Source: Planctomycetota bacterium
GTDB lineage: Bacteria; Planctomycetota; PLA2
Direction of reading: 5' to 3'
Assembly (NCBI GenBank): GCA_021776735.1
Contig: JAJFFH010000050.1
Location: forward strand, 124,001 to 188,000
DNA: 64,000 nucleotides
In this document: piece by piece, positions 34,336 to 42,468 of the stretch
Layout: each line of letters opens with the position of its first letter
Numbering within the stretch: position 1 is the stretch's first letter
Translations under genes and position numbers: made by a program
The notes under the pieces: model-generated
Told to the model about the DNA's origin: nothing
Databases searched by the model: none
Seen by the model: the letters and a program-made list of their open reading frames with translations, nothing else

Positions 34336-35057
34336 GCGTCGCCGATGTTGTTATGGCCACGGCCGGCGATGGCGTGCCAACGCTTGGGCTCCGCGAGCGC
34401 GTCGAACAGTCTTTGACCGTGCTTGATCGGCACGATGCGATCACGCTTGCCATGCACGACCAGCTTCGGGCACGTGAGCCCGCCCGCCGTGTCGCGGTTG
34501 TCGAAGCGGTCCTTCATGATCCACTTCGCCGGCAGAAACGGGTAGGCGCCCTGCGCCACGTCGCCGTAGTCGATCGCGCCGCTTTGCAGGACGAGCGCTG
34601 CCGGAGGTTGGCGGGCCGCGAGCGCCAGGGCGACGCCGCAGCCGATCGATTCGCCGAGATACACGAGCCGCTTGTGGCCGCGCGTTTTCAGCCACGCAAC
34701 GGCCGCCTCGGCGTCGTCGATCAGGCCGGCTTCGGTCGGACTGCCGGTGCTGCCGCCGTAACCGCGGTAGTCGAGCAGCAGCGTCGCGTGGGTCGGTGAG
34801 CAGTACTGCAGCCGATGAGCACGGTGACCCGCGTTGCCGTGCAGCACAAGCACGGCGGGATCGGCGCCGGGGAAGTACCACGCGCGCAACTTCACGCCGT
34901 CCGTGGAGTCGATCGTGACGTCTTCCGCGCCGGGCGGCGCCGCCGGATCTGACGGATCCGGAAAATACTGCAACCGGCGCTGAAACAGCCACATCGCGAC
35001 GCACAGCAGGGCGTACACGCTGGCCGCGAACATCAGGGCGCGGCGCAGGCGTCTCAT
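34293..35057 (-). CDS. Membrane-anchored alpha/beta hydrolase
   Basis: The product is 254 aa, from ATG 35057. An N-terminal helix (LMFAASVYALLCVAMWLFQ) anchors the protein. The nucleophile elbow is GESIGCGVAL, with the oxyanion region in VLVLHGNAGHR. The catalytic Asp is in VVHGKRDRIVPIKHG and the His in GRGHNNIGD. This is the BEM46/ABHD13-like type. The substrate is unknown. The reading frame is open far upstream but that part is antisense to fumC. Confidence 0.88.
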   Translation of the reverse strand: MRRLRRALMFAASVYALLCVAMWLFQRRLQYFPDPSDPAAPPGAEDVTIDSTDGVKLRAWYFPGADPAVLVLHGNAGHRAHRLQYCSPTHATLLLDYRGYGGSTGSPTEAGLIDDAEAAVAWLKTRGHKRLVYLGESIGCGVALALAARQPPAALVLQSGAIDYGDVAQGAYPFLPAKWIMKDRFDNRDTAGGLTCPKLVVHGKRDRIVPIKHGQRLFDALAEPKRWHAIAGRGHNNIGDAYTDVLREFLKKRA

Positions 35058-35086
35058 CGCAGCGTGTTTTCTTGGGGGGGCGGGGG

Positions 35087-36451
35087 CTACGTCATGGAGC
35101 GGACGTCGAGGAGCTTGTCGAGGTTCTCGATACCCATTTCCTCGGCGACCTGGCGTACCGTGCGGTTTTCGGCAAACGCCTTCTTGGCGATCGCCGACGC
35201 CTTGTCGTAGCCGATGTGGGGCACGAGCGCCGTGCACAGCATCAGGCTCTTTTCGATGAGTTCCGCACAGCGCTCCTCGTCGGCTTCGATGCCGGCGACG
35301 CAGCGCGAGGCGAACGTCGTGCAGCCCGTCGTGAGGATGTGGATGGACTCGAGAAGTCCGTCCGCAAGCAGCGGGATCGAGACGTTGAGTTCGAAGACGC
35401 CGCTCGCGCCGCCCGCCACGATCGCGGCGTCGTTGCCGATCACGCGAAACGCGACCTGAATCAGCATCTCGCTCATGACCGGATTCACCTTGCCGGGCAT
35501 GATCGACGAGCCGGGCTGGGTCGCGGGCAACCGAATCTCGCCGATGCCGCAACGCGGCCCCGAGCCGAGAAAGCGGATATCGTTGGCGATGCGGATCAGG
35601 GAAACCGCGACGGTGCGCAGCGCCGCGGACAACTCGACGGCGGCGTCGCGCGCCGCCTGCGCCTCGAAGTGATCGGACACCTCTCCGAACGGAAGGCCGG
35701 TCGCCTCGGCGATGCGCTCGACCGTGCCCATCGCGAATCCCGGCGGACAGTTGATGCCGGTGCCGACCGCGGTTCCGCCGAGCGCGAGCTCCAACAGGCG
35801 CGGAAGCGTGTTCTCCACGCGAGTGATGCCGCGCTCGATTTGGGCCGCGTAGCCCGAAAACACCTGTCCGAGCCGCACGGGCGTCGCGTCCTGAAGATGC
35901 GTGCGGCCGATTTTCAGAACGTGGCAAAAGGCCTCGGCCTTGTGGTCGAGCGACTCGTGCAGGGTACGCAGCGACGGCAACAGGCGCTTGTAGATCTCTT
36001 CGGCGCACGCGATGTGCAGCGCGGACGGCATCGTGTCGTTGCTCGACTGGCCGCGGTTGACGTGGTCGTTGGGATGACAGACATCGCGGCTGCCGACCGG
36101 CTTGTCGAGAAGCTGGCAGACGCGGTTCGCGATGACCTCGTTCGCGTTCATGTTCGTCGAGGTCGCCGACCCGGTCTGAAAGACATCGATGGGAAAATGC
36201 TCGTCGAGCTTGCCGTCCGCAACCTCCCCCGCCGCGCCGGCGATGACCTTCGCCAGTTCCGCGTCGAGCTCGCCCAGCGCCGCATTCGTCTGCGCGGCAG
36301 CCTGCTTGATCAGCCCCACGGCCCGCAGGAACGGACGCGGAAGCGGCCGCCCGCTGATCGGAAAGTTGTCGATGGCGCGTTGCGTGGACGCCCCGAAGAG
36401 TGCGTCGGCGGGAACCTCGACCAAGCCCATGGAGTCGGTTTCAGTACGCAT
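35087..36451 (-). CDS. fumC: Fumarate hydratase class II
   Basis: The product is 454 aa, close to the usual 460. The family signature GSSIMPGKVNP is present, along with TGSATSTNMNANEVIANR, HPNDHVNRGQSSNDTMPSA and GRTHLQDATPVRLGQ (active-site histidine). It is a cytosolic, iron-independent fumarase interconverting fumarate and malate in the TCA cycle. Citrate synthase, another cycle enzyme, lies at the far end of the window. It is the last gene before the repeat-rich spacer 36452-36752. Confidence 0.96.
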   Translation of the reverse strand: MRTETDSMGLVEVPADALFGASTQRAIDNFPISGRPLPRPFLRAVGLIKQAAAQTNAALGELDAELAKVIAGAAGEVADGKLDEHFPIDVFQTGSATSTNMNANEVIANRVCQLLDKPVGSRDVCHPNDHVNRGQSSNDTMPSALHIACAEEIYKRLLPSLRTLHESLDHKAEAFCHVLKIGRTHLQDATPVRLGQVFSGYAAQIERGITRVENTLPRLLELALGGTAVGTGINCPPGFAMGTVERIAEATGLPFGEVSDHFEAQAARDAAVELSAALRTVAVSLIRIANDIRFLGSGPRCGIGEIRLPATQPGSSIMPGKVNPVMSEMLIQVAFRVIGNDAAIVAGGASGVFELNVSIPLLADGLLESIHILTTGCTTFASRCVAGIEADEERCAELIEKSLMLCTALVPHIGYDKASAIAKKAFAENRTVRQVAEEMGIENLDKLLDVRSMT

Positions 36452-36466
36452 GCGGTGATCTTACTG

Positions 36467-36631
36467 CGAAAATCGCCTGCGGCGATTTTCGTTGGGGCGT
36501 GCGCGACGCGCCTTTCGGCGCGTTGAACGCACACAACAGGAACGGACGGCGATTTCTTCGGGGCGCCAAAGCCAACGGGGTTCCGGGCGACTTGCCCGCG
36601 CTTGTGGCACCGACATCGCCGTCCGTTCCTG
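36467..36631 (+). repeat. Composite palindromic spacer with an inverted pair of the dispersed motif
   Basis: CGAAAATCGCC (36467-36477) pairs perfectly with GGCGATTTTCG (36481-36491), and GCGCC (about 36509) with GGCGC. CAGGAACGGACGGCGAT (36537-36553) is the exact reverse complement of ATCGCCGTCCGTTCCTG (36615-36631), 61 bases apart. The arms are two copies of the dispersed motif. The rest of the spacer to 36752 carries a degenerate GCCGCAGGCGATTCTCG. No ORF is supported. Confidence 0.85.
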
Positions 36632-36752
36632 TACGTCCGTTTCTGCCGCGATGCGACCAGCCACGGGCACAGATCGCGGTTCGACGGCCCGCTCCGAACG
36701 CAGACACGGGGTCCGTTCACCCGCTACCGAAAAGCGCCGCAGGCGATTCTCG

Positions 36753-37673
36753 CTACTCCGCAAGGCTCCGACTAAGGCCTTCGTCGCTTGCCAGCCGCAC
36801 GCCGCCCTCCAACATCGTGCCCGGTTCGGCCAGGGCGAGTACCGTGCCGCCCCAGCCGGCGCCGATCAGACGCGCGCCGAACACGCTGCGGACCCTGCTG
36901 AGTTGATCCACGAGCGCGTCGGATTCGGGCGTCGTGCAACGGTAGTTGTCGCGCAGCGAAGCGTGGCATTCGTTCATCAGTTCGCCGAGCGCGCGCAGGT
37001 CGCCACGTTCGAGTGCCTCGATGCCCCACGCCACGCGTTCGGTTTCTTCGGCGACGTGGCGGGCGGCGTCGGTGCCCGGCGTGGCGGCTTCCGCCTGGCG
37101 TTCGGCGTAGCGGGTGTCCGCGAGACGGCGCTCGAGGCCGGAGTCGAACACGAGGAGTTCGCAGTGCGCAAGTTCCAGGTGATAGAAAGTGCCGTCCGAG
37201 CAGTCGAGCGCCATCGCGTGTCCGCCGATCGCGCACGCCGCCGTCGCCTGATCCATGAGGCCGCAGGGGACGCCGACGCCTTCGTTCTCCGCCCTTTGGC
37301 ACACCTGCGTGAGTTCGAACGGCGAGAGATCGCAGACCGCGCCGGCGACCGCGACTTCCAGTGCGGCCGATGATCCGAGGCCGCGGCACTCCGGCAGGCG
37401 CGAGTTGATCTCGAGCCGCCCGGGGGTGAGCGTGACATCGTCCCGCGCCTCCAGGACATCGAGGACCGAGCGAACGTAACGCGTCCAATCGCCGTCGTCG
37501 TCGTGTCCTTCCGAGGCGAACACCCAGCGGTCGCCCGGGGTGTACGTCACGGTCGTGCGCAGGCTGATCGCGACGGGCAGGACCGTGCCACCCTGGTGGT
37601 CGAGATGTTCGCCGAGCAACACGACGCGTCCGGGCGCGGACGCAACGCGGGCAACCGTTAGCTCCGGCGCCAT
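36753..37673 (-). CDS. galK: Galactokinase-type GHMP kinase
   Basis: The product is 306 aa, from ATG 37673, overlapping the stop of the upstream gene by 16 bases. GalK motifs are the sugar-binding PGRVVLLGEHLDHQGGTVLP (family: GR.N.IGEH.DY..G.VLP), the phosphate loop LPECRGLGSSAALEVAVAGA and GVPCGLMDQATAACA with the catalytic Asp. It is shorter than the usual 380 residues, mainly in the C-terminal part. It phosphorylates galactose or a related sugar at C1. A different GHMP sugar kinase is possible. Confidence 0.85.
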   Translation of the reverse strand: MAPELTVARVASAPGRVVLLGEHLDHQGGTVLPVAISLRTTVTYTPGDRWVFASEGHDDDGDWTRYVRSVLDVLEARDDVTLTPGRLEINSRLPECRGLGSSAALEVAVAGAVCDLSPFELTQVCQRAENEGVGVPCGLMDQATAACAIGGHAMALDCSDGTFYHLELAHCELLVFDSGLERRLADTRYAERQAEAATPGTDAARHVAEETERVAWGIEALERGDLRALGELMNECHASLRDNYRCTTPESDALVDQLSRVRSVFGARLIGAGWGGTVLALAEPGTMLEGGVRLASDEGLSRSLAE

Positions 37674-39376
37674 TCCCGCTCCAGATGCTTCTTGAAGTCT
37701 TTCAAGAACGCCTCGGCCTTCTCGGTCTTGAGCGCGGGCACCGTGCGCGGCGCGCCCTTGCCCTTGCCCTTGCCCTTGCCTTCGAGCAGCTTGCGCCACT
37801 TGCGAAACATCGCGTTCGGCTCGCCCTTCCCAAACAGCATCGCACTCGTGTAGGCCCAGGCGAACGCGGCGTTGTCGGGCGTGTCGGCTTTCAGATAAAC
37901 AGCGTGGGAGAGATTCGTGATCTCGTGCAACGACGGCTGACTCTCCGCGTCCGTCTTCCGGATCACGATGGCGACGTAGCCCGGATGCGCCGTATTCGGT
38001 TTCTCGCCGGTCCGCCCTGCCGCTTCCATGCAAGCCACGAGGCCCGCGCGCAGCCACGGCGGGCAGCGCGCGCCCAGGTCGCGCGCCAGCGACGCTTCCG
38101 CCAGCGCCGCGAACACCCGGCCCGTCCATGATCCGCGCTTTTGTTTTTCCGCCGGCGGCGACGTGACGACAACGAGACTTGTGCGCGGATTGAACGCTGC
38201 CGGCGGCTCTCCGAATCCGTCGCTCGCGGCCCCGAACTCCTCGGCGGTCACCACATGAACGTGCAGCGGCGTCGCTTTCTTGTCGCGCCCCACGCCCGCA
38301 CGGCTCCAACGCTTGTCAAAACGCGTCACGGTCTTGGCGACGACCCCGAGCACGATCTCGTGCGCTGTGGCGGCGTGCACGGTGGCTTTCTTGCCCAGCG
38401 CCTTGTGGATGTCACCGGGCACTTCGGTCGGATCCCGGTAGCCGCCAACGAGGAACACGATCGACTTCGCCACTTCATCCGCGACCGCGCGAAACTTCTC
38501 GAAGCTGCCCTTGCGGACGGACAGCGCGAGCGCGTAGCCCTTGCCCCCCGCGGTCAGCCCGACGACGTAGTCCATCCACCCGGTCTTGCGGTTCGACACG
38601 ATGATGCGCGGCGGCGCGCCCTTGAGCTTGCGAACGGTGAGGCCGGAACCGTACGTCTGCCGCCATTCGGTCGCAAGGCTGGTGATGACGAGGTTGGGGT
38701 TCGAGACGTCGCCGCGCTCAAGCAGGCGGATCGCGGGGCCGGTGCGCGAGCCCTTCAACCCCAAAAAGATCACCTCCTGCTCGCTCGCTTTCGGCTTGAG
38801 CGGCTTCCACTTACCGGGAGCGACGAGCGAAACCAGTCCGGCGGTGTCGTAGACCCGCCGCGCCTTGGCTTCCGGCGCCGCCGTCCCATCCCCCGCGGTC
38901 GAAGCATTCACCGACGCGACGATCGCCTCGATCTGCTTGGCCCAACGGTCGTCGTACATCTTGAGCGGTGAGGAACACGAAATCACGAGACCGTCGTCGC
39001 CGTCGGCCACGAACGCGCGCACGATCACCTTGCTCTGGCCCGGGATGTTCATGCGGTAGCCGTAGTACGGCTCATCGACCTTTTTCACTTCGGCCCCGGC
39101 GTACTGGCCGGAGTCGTACTTCAGGTACCGGTCGCGCTGGGCATCGACATCGGACTGGTCCTCCTCCCGCACGATCAGGAGATCATGGCCGCCGCCATAG
39201 CGGCCGCTGGCCCGCAGGACGATGTTCCCGGAGATCGCGGACGACCTCCATTTCTTGGGCACCTTGACGGAGATCCGCTCGGACTTGTCCTTGAGAATCT
39301 TGTGTCCGGTCGGAAACGGGTTGTCCCCGGCCACCGCCACAACGCACAAAACCAAAAGCGCAGCGCCTTTTCGCAT
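37658..39376 (-). CDS. Large secreted protein, unknown function
   Basis: The product is 572 aa, from ATG 39376. The signal peptide is MRKGAALLVLCVVAVAG. Two similar N-terminal beta-rich halves (KSERISVKVPKKWRSSAISG and AGLVSLVAPGKWKPLKPKAS) resemble PsbP/DUF1795-type folds. A C-terminal alpha-rich part (RVFAALAEASLARDLGARCP, PPWLRAGLVACMEA, FAWAYTSAMLFGKGEPNA) looks like a peptidase-MA-type gluzincin region, but no HExxH is seen. A (GK)4 run encoded by four CTTGCC repeats lies near 37757-37785. It probably forms an operon with galK by overlap only. Confidence 0.7.
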   Translation of the reverse strand: MRKGAALLVLCVVAVAGDNPFPTGHKILKDKSERISVKVPKKWRSSAISGNIVLRASGRYGGGHDLLIVREEDQSDVDAQRDRYLKYDSGQYAGAEVKKVDEPYYGYRMNIPGQSKVIVRAFVADGDDGLVISCSSPLKMYDDRWAKQIEAIVASVNASTAGDGTAAPEAKARRVYDTAGLVSLVAPGKWKPLKPKASEQEVIFLGLKGSRTGPAIRLLERGDVSNPNLVITSLATEWRQTYGSGLTVRKLKGAPPRIIVSNRKTGWMDYVVGLTAGGKGYALALSVRKGSFEKFRAVADEVAKSIVFLVGGYRDPTEVPGDIHKALGKKATVHAATAHEIVLGVVAKTVTRFDKRWSRAGVGRDKKATPLHVHVVTAEEFGAASDGFGEPPAAFNPRTSLVVVTSPPAEKQKRGSWTGRVFAALAEASLARDLGARCPPWLRAGLVACMEAAGRTGEKPNTAHPGYVAIVIRKTDAESQPSLHEITNLSHAVYLKADTPDNAAFAWAYTSAMLFGKGEPNAMFRKWRKLLEGKGKGKGKGAPRTVPALKTEKAEAFLKDFKKHLEREWRRS

Positions 39377-39569
39377 GAACGTGTTGTAACCGAGACGCGC
39401 GAATCTCGGATCCGTGGTGTTAGCCCGCATTGTTCATGGCCACGTGGAGCATCGGGCCGATGCGTTTGCGCGAAAGCAGTCCTTTGGATGGCACCGGCAC
39501 CGTTCAAGCGTTCCGGTCCGCGTGGTCGTGAACAACGCGGGCCAGGCGAAGGCGGGGACCTGAAATGGG

Positions 39570-39603
39570 CGACGGCTCCGGGGCGGGTGCCACGGAGCCG
39601 TCG
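39570..39603 (+). other. 11-bp perfect stem-loop in the spacer upstream of the HEAT-vWA gene
   Basis: CGACGGCTCCG (39570-39580) pairs with CGGAGCCGTCG (39593-39603). It is in the 435-base spacer 39377-39811. No T-run follows on either strand, so it is not a standard terminator. The rest of the spacer shows nothing definite. Confidence 0.6.
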
Positions 39604-39811
39604 TTGGACAGAGGAAAGGGGGTTGGATTGGTCTTTTGCAAGGACTGGTTTGTACGCACCAGTTGTATAGCGAAGGGTGTGCCAAGGGGTTTGCCGAGTT
39701 TTTGTGCACCGTGATGAACGAAACGGCACAATGCTCCCGCAAAACGTCCGCCCAAGTTCACGTTTTCGCCCGTCTTCGCGCCTCCCTCCGCCCCCGAGCC
39801 CCCTTCCCCCC

Positions 39812-41365
39812 ATGTTCGCTTCGGTTCTGATCCTGCTCGCCCTGTTTCCGCTCGCGCCCGACGTGGCCGACCTCGCGAAGACGCTGAAGCGGCACGCGAA
39901 GGAGCCGTACGAACAGCGCAAGCGCACGGATGCGATCCGCAAGCTGGGCGGCCTCGGAACGGTGGAGTCGACGCGCGCGCTCGAGACGCTGCTTGAGGAT
40001 CCGTTCGTGCACGTCCGCGACGCGACGGTGTCGGCGTTCATCGCGCTCAAGAAGCGTCCGCCCGCGGCGCGCGAAGAGTCGGTGAAACTCCTGGGCGGGT
40101 TCTTGAGTCGCCGCCGCCGTTCCGAGACGCGCCGCCATCTGGCGACCGCTCTCGGGCTGATCGGGGATCGCGCGGCGGTGCCGGCGTTGCTGGCGGTACT
40201 GCACAAGGAAAAGGACCCGTTGGTCCTCGCTGCGGTGGCCGAGGCGTTGTCGCGGTTGCATGACGAGCGGGCGGTCGATGCACTCAAGAAAAAGGCGCAG
40301 GACTCCGCCCCGGCGCGGTCGGCGTGCCTGCGCGCGCTGGGCTGGTTCGAAAGCACGGGTGCGTTCGCGCACGCGTATCGCAAGGATCCCTCCGACGACG
40401 TGAAGGCGGCGGTCGTGGAGGTCTTGGCGCGACGAAACAAGCCGGTGCTGCCGGAGCACGAGGCGTCAGGGGCGGACGGCGAACGCTTCGGGATCGCGCT
40501 CGCGGAAACGCTCCACAACGTGCGCGATCAGGCGTTGCGACGCCGACGGGCGGCGGCCCTCTTGGGCCATCCGTCCTGGCGCGTGCGCGCGGCGGCGATC
40601 GCGGGCGTGGAGAAGCTCCGGGATCCTTCACTGCTTGCCGACCTCGTGGAGCGGCTCGCGAGAGAACCGGGGCGGTTGCGCGGCGACGCCTGGAACGCGT
40701 TGCGCGCGCTGACGGGCAAGGAGATTCCTCCGGATCCCGAACAGTGGCGCGCACTGCTGCCGATGGTCGAGTTGCCGGACGCGGGCGGCAAGCGCAAGGC
40801 GAAGGGGCTGCGGGCGACGGCGGCGTACTTCGAGATCCCGGTGTATAGCCAGCGCATTGGGTTCGTGTTCGACGTATCGGGCAGCATGCGTGACGACGGC
40901 AAGATCGAGAAGGCGCGCGAGCAGTTCGCGGCCACGGCGGCCAAACTCGCGCGCGATCAGCGGTACGACCTGTTCGCGTACCGATACCTGCTCAAGTACC
41001 CGCCGCGACCGAAGCTCGAGCGCGCCTTCGGCAAGCTGGTTCCCGGCAAGGCCCGCGCTGCCGCGCGCTGGCTCAAGAAGCAGCCCGCCCGCGGGGGCGG
41101 CGCGATCTACGACGCGCTGGTCGCCGCCATGGACGACCCGGAGGTCGATACGATCTTTTTGTTGTCCGACGGCGTGCCCAGTTTTGGGACGGTCTCGCGC
41201 GACTTCCGGGTGCTCCAGGAAGTGCGCCGGCACAACCGCTGGCGCCGCGTGGCCATCCACACGATCCTGCTCGGAACGCGCGGCACGGACCGCCGTTTCA
41301 TGTCCCGGCTGGCGGCGGAAAACGGCGGCGTCGCGGTGGACGGTACGGGGCAGGTGCTGCGCTAG
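39812..41365 (+). CDS. HEAT-repeat protein with C-terminal von Willebrand factor A domain
   Basis: The product is 517 aa, from ATG 39812, with a signal-like N-terminus (MFASVLILLALFPLAPDVA). Residues 20-320 are HEAT-like repeats (VESTRALETLLEDPFVHVRD, RRHLATALGLIGDRAAVPAL). Residues 345-517 are a vWA domain with an intact MIDAS motif (GFVFDVSGSMRDDGKIEKAR) and TIFLLSDGVPSFG. Secreted vWA proteins usually bind partner proteins through a metal. The HEAT-vWA combination recurs in planctomycete secretomes. The partner is unknown. Confidence 0.85.
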   Translation: MFASVLILLALFPLAPDVADLAKTLKRHAKEPYEQRKRTDAIRKLGGLGTVESTRALETLLEDPFVHVRDATVSAFIALKKRPPAAREESVKLLGGFLSRRRRSETRRHLATALGLIGDRAAVPALLAVLHKEKDPLVLAAVAEALSRLHDERAVDALKKKAQDSAPARSACLRALGWFESTGAFAHAYRKDPSDDVKAAVVEVLARRNKPVLPEHEASGADGERFGIALAETLHNVRDQALRRRRAAALLGHPSWRVRAAAIAGVEKLRDPSLLADLVERLAREPGRLRGDAWNALRALTGKEIPPDPEQWRALLPMVELPDAGGKRKAKGLRATAAYFEIPVYSQRIGFVFDVSGSMRDDGKIEKAREQFAATAAKLARDQRYDLFAYRYLLKYPPRPKLERAFGKLVPGKARAAARWLKKQPARGGGAIYDALVAAMDDPEVDTIFLLSDGVPSFGTVSRDFRVLQEVRRHNRWRRVAIHTILLGTRGTDRRFMSRLAAENGGVAVDGTGQVLR

Positions 41366-41447
41366 GGAACCTGCCGCCCCCGCCCCCCCAGAACCTGCCG
41401 CCCACCCTCACCCTTATCTCTGTCCTCGATTGAGGTAACATGAAGTG

Positions 41448-42401
41448 ATGAGGCTGTCGGTTCTTCTCGTCCTGATTCTCGTCTCGGCATCGGCAAGCGC
41501 CGAAGACCTGCTGGAAACCTCCCGACCGAGTCCGGTCGAACGGCGCAAGCGCGAGGAAGCCACCAAGCTGTGGATGAAGACCGCCGACGTCCGGGATGCG
41601 CTCGCGCTGAATCAGCGCGGCAGAAGGCAGATCAAGGACGGCAAGCCCAAGGTCGAGATGCCGCCGCCGGCGCGGTTGCGCGAGGCCCTGGCGCAGATCG
41701 AGGACGTCGTGCAGAAGCTCGAACGCTCCTTGGGCAAGGAGTGGAACGGCGCGGCCAACGAGCAACTCGCGCAGGCGGTCAAGGTCTGGTTCAAGCTGCG
41801 CGAGATCGTGCCCGCGGAGGCCGAGCCGACCGACCCCGACGCGGCCAAAAAGGCGCGCAAGCAAAAGGAGACCGCACGCCGCCAGCGACTACGGGGCGCG
41901 CGTCGCTTCGTCCTCGACTACTACAAGGCGCGCAAGTACTCGTCCCTGTTCCACCAATGCCGCAAGTGCGACGGCCGCGGCGAACACCGTTCGCCTTTCG
42001 GGGGCGACTCGCGCACTTGTCCGACCTGCGGCGGCGCGGGCAAGTACCTCAACCGCAAGAACGTGCTGCGCTGCTCGTGGCTGGCGCACAGCCCGCTGTA
42101 TCGCGCGCGCGGCCGCAACGAGAGCCGCGTCAACCGGCTCGCGAACACCGCCGCGTCGCGGCCGGCCAAGCTCGGTCCGTTCGTCAGCACCGTGACCGTC
42201 AAGGGTCAGCCGGAAGACCACAATGTGTGGGTTCGCCTCAAGCTCGAAAGCCGCAAGAGCGCGGAGCCCGGCAAGCGCGGCGGCAAAAAAGAGATCGAGA
42301 CCGTCGTCGTCTACCGCGTAGGCGCCGTCTGGTACCTCTACGACAAGCGGCACGACGGCAAGGTCCTCAAGATCGAGGACGAAGAAGAAGCTGGATCGTA
42401 G
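41448..42401 (+). CDS. Exported protein with a DnaJ-type zinc-ribbon segment
   Basis: The product is 317 aa, from ATG 41448. The signal peptide is MRLSVLLVLILVSASASA. A charged helical region (VERRKREEATKLWMKTADVR) and a coiled segment follow. At about residues 162-192 CRKCDGRGEHRSPF and CPTCGGAGKYLN form one CxxCxGxG pair, as in the DnaJ zinc finger, but only one of the usual two pairs. The C-terminal domain (VSTVTVKGQPEDHNVWVRLK, VVVYRVGAVWYLYDKRHDGK) is beta-rich. A zinc-ribbon protein outside the cytoplasm is unusual. The function is unknown. Confidence 0.75.
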   Translation: MRLSVLLVLILVSASASAEDLLETSRPSPVERRKREEATKLWMKTADVRDALALNQRGRRQIKDGKPKVEMPPPARLREALAQIEDVVQKLERSLGKEWNGAANEQLAQAVKVWFKLREIVPAEAEPTDPDAAKKARKQKETARRQRLRGARRFVLDYYKARKYSSLFHQCRKCDGRGEHRSPFGGDSRTCPTCGGAGKYLNRKNVLRCSWLAHSPLYRARGRNESRVNRLANTAASRPAKLGPFVSTVTVKGQPEDHNVWVRLKLESRKSAEPGKRGGKKEIETVVVYRVGAVWYLYDKRHDGKVLKIEDEEEAGS

Positions 42402-42423
42402 AGCAAGGGGCGGAGCGTAGCGT

Positions 42424-42438
42424 ACGGACGGCGATGTC
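42424..42438 (+). repeat. Dispersed motif copy, intergenic
   Basis: ACGGACGGCGATGTC lies in the 67-base gap between convergent genes ending at 42401 and 42469. Confidence 0.85.
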
Positions 42439-42468
42439 CGCGCCGCGCGACCTCCGGTTGCGAGGGCT

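Noticed and set aside
35058..36008. N-terminal extension of the alpha/beta hydrolase frame
   Set aside because: It is antisense to fumC and the hydrolase has a natural membrane-anchor start at 35057.
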